Positions 58,657 to 64,000 of a DNA stretch of 64,000 bases are shown here, one piece after another; the stretch's first letter is position 1, and each line of letters opens with the position of its first letter. A program made the translations under genes and the position numbers. The notes under the pieces were generated by a model that worked only from the letters and a program-made list of their open reading frames with translations, ran no database searches and was not told the DNA's origin. Origin of the DNA: Verrucomicrobiales bacterium (GTDB lineage Bacteria > Verrucomicrobiota > Verrucomicrobiia > Limisphaerales > JAYPXF01); NCBI GenBank assembly GCA_002715965.1, contig PBAL01000008.1, forward strand, positions 42,570 through 106,569, read 5' to 3'.

Positions 58657-61383
58657 CTACGCCTTCTGAGTCACCGAAACCTGCGACTGTGATTGCTTCC
58701 CATCAAACGCAGTCACAATGACTTTCACTCCGGCAGGCACATCAACCAGCCGAGTTGCTGACACATTTCCAGAAGCATCGCTTCGTGTCCCACGAACCGG
58801 TCTGCCGTCCGCTCGAACAATCCGCACATCGGCATTGGCCAGTGTTTTCAACTCAGCGACCGTTGAGAGGGCCTCTCGTCCGGTAGCGGAAGCGTTTGTC
58901 TCCAAAGATCCTCCTCCACGTGGCGCTTCCTTGGGAGAATCGATCATGTTTCGAACGCGCAATCCGATCTCCGGATCTACTGCGGTCGGATCAAATTCCA
59001 TTTCCAGGAAGTTCCAATAGAACGGATCACCTGCCTGGTGTGAGTTGAGTTTCGGATTCGCGTGTTCCCGATGATACAGCGCGGTTACCTCCAGGGGCCG
59101 CCCATCGTAATCTTTCATGTTGGGACCGAAGCCCGGAATTACTGCGCGCCCGCCGCTACGTCCAATCGGACCAAAGCTGCATTCGATCAGTCCGTGATCG
59201 GTGTTTTTCATGATGCAGCCGTTGTGAACGTCTCCATAGACCGTGACAATTCCGTCCCTCGAACCAAGCAATTCGATCACACGATTCGCACCGGCTGCAA
59301 CCCAACCTGCGTAATCCGCGGCCACGCGATCCCGCTGTGGAAATGGTTTGTCCGTGTTGCTGTATTTCTTTCCGCCTGTCCAAACCGTGTGCATGCCATT
59401 GATGCCCGTCAGGCAGATCAGCTTTGATGAATCGGTGCGCACCAACTCCTGCAACCAGGCAAACTGTTCCTCGCCCAACAAGCTGCGAGTCGGATCCGCA
59501 CGGTCGTACAATTCATTGATATGTCCCCAGCCTTCGTCATCCCACATCTTCGTGTCCTGGCTCGAACGCCACAGCCGTGAGTCCAGAATTGCAAAGGTGA
59601 AATCGCGGTTCGGCATTTTCCACGCACGCCACTTCTTGGGGTTGATCAACGGATCAACTTCTTCGTCGCCGGTGATCAGGTGATGCACGATCTGGAAGTT
59701 ACGGCGCATATAGTCGCGGTCCTGCCCCAGGCCATCCTTCAGTCGGATGACGATCTGTTCCGGACCCTTCACGTCGTCCATGCCGTAGTCATGGTCGCCG
59801 GGATTGATCACATTCCAGTGACGCATCATCTGCCATCGGCTGGTCGGACCGCAGATCGACGCCACCACCGTCTTGTAGGCATCGTCCGTACTCGGTGGGT
59901 AGAGGACCAGTTCCATGTACCAGACGTCGTCTTCCCAGCACATGATCTGGAAATCGTAGTCATCAAAATGCCTATAGGCCTCAACCGTGGGTTGATCGCG
60001 AAACTGCCAGACATCTCCCCCTCCTTGAATCTTCAGGCCCGCATTCGTCCGCTGCTGCAGACCACTCGTGATCGCGTGGCAACTCAAACCGCACATCTTG
60101 TATGGCGCCTTGAGCTGAGGAAGCCGTCCGACGTATTGCCCTGAGGCAGGCACATCCCCCACGTAGCCCGTTCCAGCTCCCGTGCCATCCGATCCAATAC
60201 GAGGATCCGACGTCACATCCTTGCCGTCTTTCCACACCGTGTAATACAAGGTCTTGCTCGCCGGATTGGCCGGCAATGTCGCGTGAATCGTCGCGGTGTT
60301 CCTCCGCCACTCGTGATTCACGATCTTCGCGCGTCCCGCAACCTTTACTTTTTTCCAGCCGCCGTTCGGGTTTGCTGAATCTGCGATACGAATCTCAGCG
60401 CGCTCCCCGTCCGTCGCAAACAATCCAACAAACCGCAGCTGCCACTCTCCATTGATCTCCCTGAGTGTGTCTCCCAACGGGTAGCAGGTATAACAATCAA
60501 CTTCCCCCACCTTCAGAGGCTGGTTCTTGCCCGGCTCAACGTTCAGCTGGTTCACCGAGAAGTCAGCCAGGCCACGGCCCACAATCCCGACAAATCCTTC
60601 CGCACCGCGGGTTCCTGAACCTTGCGTCACCGACACTGAGTTCCCATCCGGACCGGTCATGGTCGCGGTGAGTTTCGTGTAGTTGTTCACTGGCTCGGCT
60701 GTGAGGGTGATCTCAATCACATCACCAGCCTTCAGTTTCGGAACATCCGCCAATCTTGCTTCACGCCCGCCTCGACCGCGGTTCTTCGCTTTGCCCACAA
60801 AACCAAATTTGCCGTTGTCGCTCCATGCTACAAACGATGCATTGCGCACCTTGTTGTAACTCTCAAAGAGATTCTTGGCTCCAAACGCAAATCCCATCAG
60901 CGAATAGCCCGGCTGATACATTTTCCAGTTATCCGCGTCGCCCTCGCGTCGCACATCCACTTCACCGTGATAGGTGAATTTAGCTGAAACCGACCAGGCT
61001 CCCTTGAAGTTCCAATCCTTTCGATAAATCACCCCGGGCGGCAGGGACGGATCATATTCTGTGGGCATCACCCCCCCATTGCGTCGATGCGTCTCGTAGT
61101 GAAATGGAAATCCCGTTGAGCGCGCACGATCGCCGTAGTTCCTGATTCGTCGGCGCAGGGCACTGCCCTTTATTTGCCAGAAACCGGGATTAAACGTCTC
61201 CCAACCCGGACCATGGCAGAGCGAATCCGGACCATCGAAACGAACCACCTTCTTCATGGAATCAACTGCGGCTTTACTCGTGGCCAACTGCGGCATGACG
61301 GCCGCCGTGGCAGCTGCCGCACCGGTGATCTTCAGGAATTCTCGACGACAGATTTCTCCCGCATTTTCTGGGGTGGAACTCAT
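58657..61383 (-). CDS. Large PhoD-like metallophosphatase, Tat-exported
   Basis: 908 residues with a twin-arginine signal (CRREFLKITGAAAATAAVMP). The first 300 residues form a beta-sandwich region (FVGIVGRGLADFSVNQLNVE) that may bind carbohydrate. Then follows a PhoD/PhoX-like metallophosphatase core: YVGRLPQLKAPYKMCGLSCH and FDDYDFQIMCWEDDVWYMEL in place of the first blocks, NPGDHDYGMDDV (a D-H-D-Y-G metal block), NELYDRADPTRSLLGEEQFA WL, and VTVYGDVHNGCIMKN near 760. A C-terminal Ig-like/Big domain follows. The protein is much longer than usual PhoD (about 550 aa). Substrate unknown. Divergent from rlmN by 77 bases. Confidence 0.75.
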   Translation of the reverse strand: MSSTPENAGEICRREFLKITGAAAATAAVMPQLATSKAAVDSMKKVVRFDGPDSLCHGPGWETFNPGFWQIKGSALRRRIRNYGDRARSTGFPFHYETHRRNGGVMPTEYDPSLPPGVIYRKDWNFKGAWSVSAKFTYHGEVDVRREGDADNWKMYQPGYSLMGFAFGAKNLFESYNKVRNASFVAWSDNGKFGFVGKAKNRGRGGREARLADVPKLKAGDVIEITLTAEPVNNYTKLTATMTGPDGNSVSVTQGSGTRGAEGFVGIVGRGLADFSVNQLNVEPGKNQPLKVGEVDCYTCYPLGDTLREINGEWQLRFVGLFATDGERAEIRIADSANPNGGWKKVKVAGRAKIVNHEWRRNTATIHATLPANPASKTLYYTVWKDGKDVTSDPRIGSDGTGAGTGYVGDVPASGQYVGRLPQLKAPYKMCGLSCHAITSGLQQRTNAGLKIQGGGDVWQFRDQPTVEAYRHFDDYDFQIMCWEDDVWYMELVLYPPSTDDAYKTVVASICGPTSRWQMMRHWNVINPGDHDYGMDDVKGPEQIVIRLKDGLGQDRDYMRRNFQIVHHLITGDEEVDPLINPKKWRAWKMPNRDFTFAILDSRLWRSSQDTKMWDDEGWGHINELYDRADPTRSLLGEEQFAWLQELVRTDSSKLICLTGINGMHTVWTGGKKYSNTDKPFPQRDRVAADYAGWVAAGANRVIELLGSRDGIVTVYGDVHNGCIMKNTDHGLIECSFGPIGRSGGRAVIPGFGPNMKDYDGRPLEVTALYHREHANPKLNSHQAGDPFYWNFLEMEFDPTAVDPEIGLRVRNMIDSPKEAPRGGGSLETNASATGREALSTVAELKTLANADVRIVRADGRPVRGTRSDASGNVSATRLVDVPAGVKVIVTAFDGKQSQSQVSVTQKA

Positions 61384-61460
61384 GGCGGTGAGTCTTCCGA
61401 AGCACTCGGTGTTTTCAAGTCATTTGAATCAGGAGCACACCCCTTGCAGCAAGACCAGAA

Positions 61461-62540
61461 ATGAACCACGCTCCCTCAGTGCCTGTTGCTGCAGACAAGT
61501 TGATCCATCTGTTGGATCTGAGCTTCGACGAGCTATCCGCTCTGCTCGAAGACGCAGGCATTCGCCCCGTGCATACCGGCGCGTTGTGGCGAACCCTCCA
61601 CCGTGAATCCGCAACACCGCTCGCCGACTCAAACAAATTGCCACCCCCAGTCCGGCGGTGGCTGAATCAGTACCGCTTCGAAGTGGCCATCGATCAACCC
61701 ACCCTCATATCGGAAATCGAAAGTTCAGATGGCTACACGCGCAAGCTGCTTCTACGGCTTGAGGACGGACATGAGATCGAAACCGTCATCATGGGCTACC
61801 CAGGCCGATTTACGGTCTGCCTCAGCACACAGGTGGGTTGCGCGATGGGCTGTGTCTTTTGCGCGACAGGGCAGATGGGTTTCACCCGCCAGCTACGAGT
61901 GGGAGAAATCGTGGCCCAAGTTCACTCCGCGCAACAGGTCTTGAATCGATCCGGTAACACCGGCCTGCGCAATGCGGTTCTCATGGGCATGGGTGAACCG
62001 CTTCACAATTACGACGCATCCATCAAGGCCATGCAGATCGTATGCGACAATCGTGGCATCGGACTTGGCGAGTCCCGAATCACCATTAGTAGCGTTGGTG
62101 TGGTTCCGGCCATCCGGCGATTCGCGGATGAAAAGCACGGCTTCAATCTTGCGGTCAGCCTGCATGCCAGCAACGACACCGAGCGGGTTGCATTGATTCC
62201 CGTCAATCAACGCTGGCCGATCACCGATATCCTCGACTCCTGCCGCTACTACACGGAAACCACCGGTAAACGTGTCTTGTTCGGCTGGACACTGATTGAC
62301 GGAAAGAACGATTCCCCAGACGAGGCGCGACGGGTAGCCAATCTCCTCAAAGGACAAGACGCACACGTGAACCTGATCCGTCTCAACCCCACCGACGGTT
62401 TCGGCGGATCGGCCAGTGCCAGGACTGCCGCAGAAACCTTTTCCGACATCATCCAGGAGTCAGGCATCCCGTGCACGCTTCGACAACGTCGTGGCATCGA
62501 CGTGGCAGCCGGCTGCGGGCAACTCGCGGCAAAGCAGTAG
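61461..62540 (+). CDS. rlmN: 23S rRNA (adenine-C2)-methyltransferase
   Basis: 359 residues of the RlmN family of radical SAM enzymes, which methylate A2503 of 23S rRNA and A37 of some tRNAs. The [4Fe-4S] cluster motif is CAMGCVFCATGQMGF, VGEIVAQVHSAQ, NAVLMGMGEPLHNYD and, at the C-terminus, GIPCTLRQRRGIDVAAGCGQ with the Cys that forms the methylene intermediate. The length and arrangement are normal. It is the only clear informational gene besides the tRNA and YqeY in this window. Confidence 0.97.
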   Translation: MNHAPSVPVAADKLIHLLDLSFDELSALLEDAGIRPVHTGALWRTLHRESATPLADSNKLPPPVRRWLNQYRFEVAIDQPTLISEIESSDGYTRKLLLRLEDGHEIETVIMGYPGRFTVCLSTQVGCAMGCVFCATGQMGFTRQLRVGEIVAQVHSAQQVLNRSGNTGLRNAVLMGMGEPLHNYDASIKAMQIVCDNRGIGLGESRITISSVGVVPAIRRFADEKHGFNLAVSLHASNDTERVALIPVNQRWPITDILDSCRYYTETTGKRVLFGWTLIDGKNDSPDEARRVANLLKGQDAHVNLIRLNPTDGFGGSASARTAAETFSDIIQESGIPCTLRQRRGIDVAAGCGQLAAKQ

Positions 62541-62586
62541 GTGTTCGTGTTTTTCGTGTCCTTCACGGGCAACTTTAGTATTCACT

Positions 62587-63810
62587 ATGACCGCCATGAC
62601 TGAATCGAGTTCCCAGCCAGAACCCGAGCATTCTCCCGCACGCAAGAAGGGCAAACCTTCCCTCCCACTCATCATTGTAATGTCGGTGATCCTCGTCATG
62701 GTCCTGTTCAAGCAGGACAGCATTCGCGCCGAGGCCGAATTGCGCGGGTTGATCGACTCAGAAGCGCCAAACCCGGAACTCCTCGCCAGGCTCGTCAAAC
62801 AATCTGATGAACCATCAAAGATCCTCCTGCGTGTCTGGCGCTCTGGAAAGATTCCTCATCGCTGGGAAGTGCTCGATTACATCAACCGGCAATTGATCGG
62901 TAACAAGCAACTGCTCGATGACGCCGAAGACATTATCGCTGAAGCGCCCTTGGACCGAGACATCACCACACGCCTCCTCGGTCTCAATTTGATGCGGTTG
63001 GTGGAGCACCCGGGCTGGGTCACCTACTCCCGTTACCAACTGGAAGACCCCGACCCCGAGATGCGCAAGCACGGCCTCGACATGCTCGGTCGTGGTTCTG
63101 CCAGCAATTCACTGGCCGATGTGGTGGAACGCTTTAACGACATCGAACCGGAGGTGCGGGAGAAAGCCCGCAAAGTGTTCGAACTACTGACCGGTATTGG
63201 CCCTCGCCCAGAGGATGCACCCGCGGGATACCCCAGCGACCCGGCCCGTTCCTGGTGGGGAACGAATTATCTCAACTACCCAAAGGCCGATCTTCCAAAA
63301 CCCAGCCGCCTGACGCACGCGATCGATCTGGGCAAAGTCCAGCTGCTGGACACCAATGGCGCGCCTCTCTCCGTTTCATCTTTCAGCGGGAAGCCCGCGC
63401 TGCTGGGGCTCTTCGCCAGTTGGTCGTTCCAATCCACACTCGCGCTTCGAGAATTGTCCAAAGTGCAGGCCAGCATGAGCAATTCCCTGATCGTCCGTGC
63501 TGTCTGCGTCGATGCCGTCCCCGGCGTGAAACACGATCACACCCCGGGCGCAGATACAAACAACTCGCCTGTCTTGACTGATGCGGAATTTGCCGGCTTG
63601 CAGAAGAAAATTGCCGGTCTTGTGAAGCAGAATCGGCTGCAATACCCCTACCTCTTCGACCGCGGGGGCGAACTGACGCGAAAGGTAGAGGGAAGTGAAC
63701 TCCCCACCTTCATCATCATCGGTCGCGATTCGAAACTGATCCGCCGATTCGCAGGTGGCCGTTCGGCCTCTGCATTCACCAATATCATCCAAACCATCGT
63801 CACGGATTGA
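62587..63810 (+). CDS. Membrane-anchored HEAT-like / TlpA-like redoxin fold protein
   Basis: 407 residues starting MTAMTESSSQPEPEHS, with one anchor (LPLIIVMSVILVMVLF), helical repeats at about 65-215 (LEDPDPEMRKHGLDMLGRGS) and a thioredoxin-like domain from about 265. The usual CxxC site reads ASWSFQSTLALRELSKV, again without cysteines, and the cis-Pro strand ELPTFIIIGRDSKLIRRF is conserved. It parallels the 11113-12438 protein in order and lengths (also both carry RSGKIPHR/DSGKIAHR and the VDA strand), so they are paralogues. This copy lacks the His-rich insert. Confidence 0.75.
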   Translation: MTAMTESSSQPEPEHSPARKKGKPSLPLIIVMSVILVMVLFKQDSIRAEAELRGLIDSEAPNPELLARLVKQSDEPSKILLRVWRSGKIPHRWEVLDYINRQLIGNKQLLDDAEDIIAEAPLDRDITTRLLGLNLMRLVEHPGWVTYSRYQLEDPDPEMRKHGLDMLGRGSASNSLADVVERFNDIEPEVREKARKVFELLTGIGPRPEDAPAGYPSDPARSWWGTNYLNYPKADLPKPSRLTHAIDLGKVQLLDTNGAPLSVSSFSGKPALLGLFASWSFQSTLALRELSKVQASMSNSLIVRAVCVDAVPGVKHDHTPGADTNNSPVLTDAEFAGLQKKIAGLVKQNRLQYPYLFDRGGELTRKVEGSELPTFIIIGRDSKLIRRFAGGRSASAFTNIIQTIVTD

Positions 63811-64000
63811 CGCCGTCGATCCTGTTGGTCGGACCGAATTCCTGCTTTGGTTTGAGCGTCCTCCCGCGGGCTGTTACCGTCCCTTTGAGGATGTCGAGGC
63901 AGCTTTGCTGCAATTGCGTGACGCAGGGTTCAAGCTGGGTGTGTTGACCAATTGCGATGAAGACCTGTTTGAGAAAACTCATTGTCTGTTCGCCAATCGC
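63811..64000 (+). CDS. HAD-superfamily hydrolase fragment, running off the right edge
   Basis: An open frame after the TlpA-like gene reads YRPFEDVEAALLQLRDAGFK and GVLTNCDEDLFEKTHCLF. The LTN-C-D block is HAD motif II of haloacid-dehalogenase-like phosphatases. The N-terminal DxDxT nucleophile motif is missing upstream, and no convincing start codon is in frame, so the gene may begin with a lost or frameshifted 5' part. The remainder lies outside the window. Confidence 0.5.

Overview
The window looks like chromosome of a heterotrophic bacterium of the PVC group, most likely Verrucomicrobiota (a Pedosphaera/Limisphaera-like lineage) or less likely Planctomycetota. The basis is gene content: a DUF1549/DUF1553 (PSD1) gene paired with a Tat-exported DUF1501 gene, a sulfatase, a Tat-exported Gfo/Idh/MocA oxidoreductase, ThuA-like proteins, PVC-type dehydrogenase beta-propellers, a giant PQQ-like propeller protein and many very large secreted multidomain proteins. 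The phylum call is inference; no rRNA gene is present. No phage, plasmid backbone, CRISPR array or intact insertion sequence was seen.

Layout. 1-11 kb: an M16 peptidase cut by the left edge, a beta-lactamase-fold hydrolase, a secreted propeller protein divergent from a PhoD/M14-like/GH105 triple fusion, an aspartic-protease-like protein, DUF1015, a membrane protein with a C-terminal J domain, and a decayed secreted gene. 11-18 kb (minus strand): a probable nucleotide-sugar cluster (small secreted protein, PIG-L deacetylase, GalU-like nucleotidyltransferase, 1107-aa kinase/uridylyltransferase fusion) followed by a TlpA-like protein with a His-rich insert. 18-21 kb: debris (endonuclease/exonuclease/phosphatase relic, IS3 relic) around a dipeptide epimerase. 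21-29 kb: BaiN-like flavoprotein, YfhO-like membrane protein, a ThuA protein, an ABC transporter and a decayed permease paralogue. 29.5-33 kb: a PSD1 gene broken by one amber codon, then intact DUF1501. 33-38.5 kb: HAMP stub, MDR dehydrogenase, lipoprotein, AzgA-type purine permease, Gfo/Idh/MocA protein. 38.6-44 kb: sulfatase plus PQQ-like protein, divergent from a secreted helical protein. 44-52 kb: PAS relic, aldose epimerase, M48 lipoprotein, YqeY, UVR-motif protein, dihydropteroate-synthase-like protein, tRNA-Arg(UCU), M20 peptidase, class V aminotransferase. 52-64 kb: seven-heme cytochrome, PA14 remnant, a 1519-aa ThuA/discoidin/SGNH/propeller/cupredoxin fusion, a Tat-exported PhoD-like protein, RlmN, a second TlpA-like protein and a truncated HAD fragment.

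Taken together the window encodes a polysaccharide- and sulfate-ester-degrading lifestyle: secreted hydrolases, a sulfatase, GH105, sugar epimerization and oxidation, and sugar-nucleotide activation, mixed with ordinary housekeeping genes. The most unusual content is the set of multidomain fusions, the kinase/uridylyltransferase cluster, and several genes caught at an early stage of decay, notably the amber-split PSD1 gene. All calls were made by eye from sequence; no database search was run.
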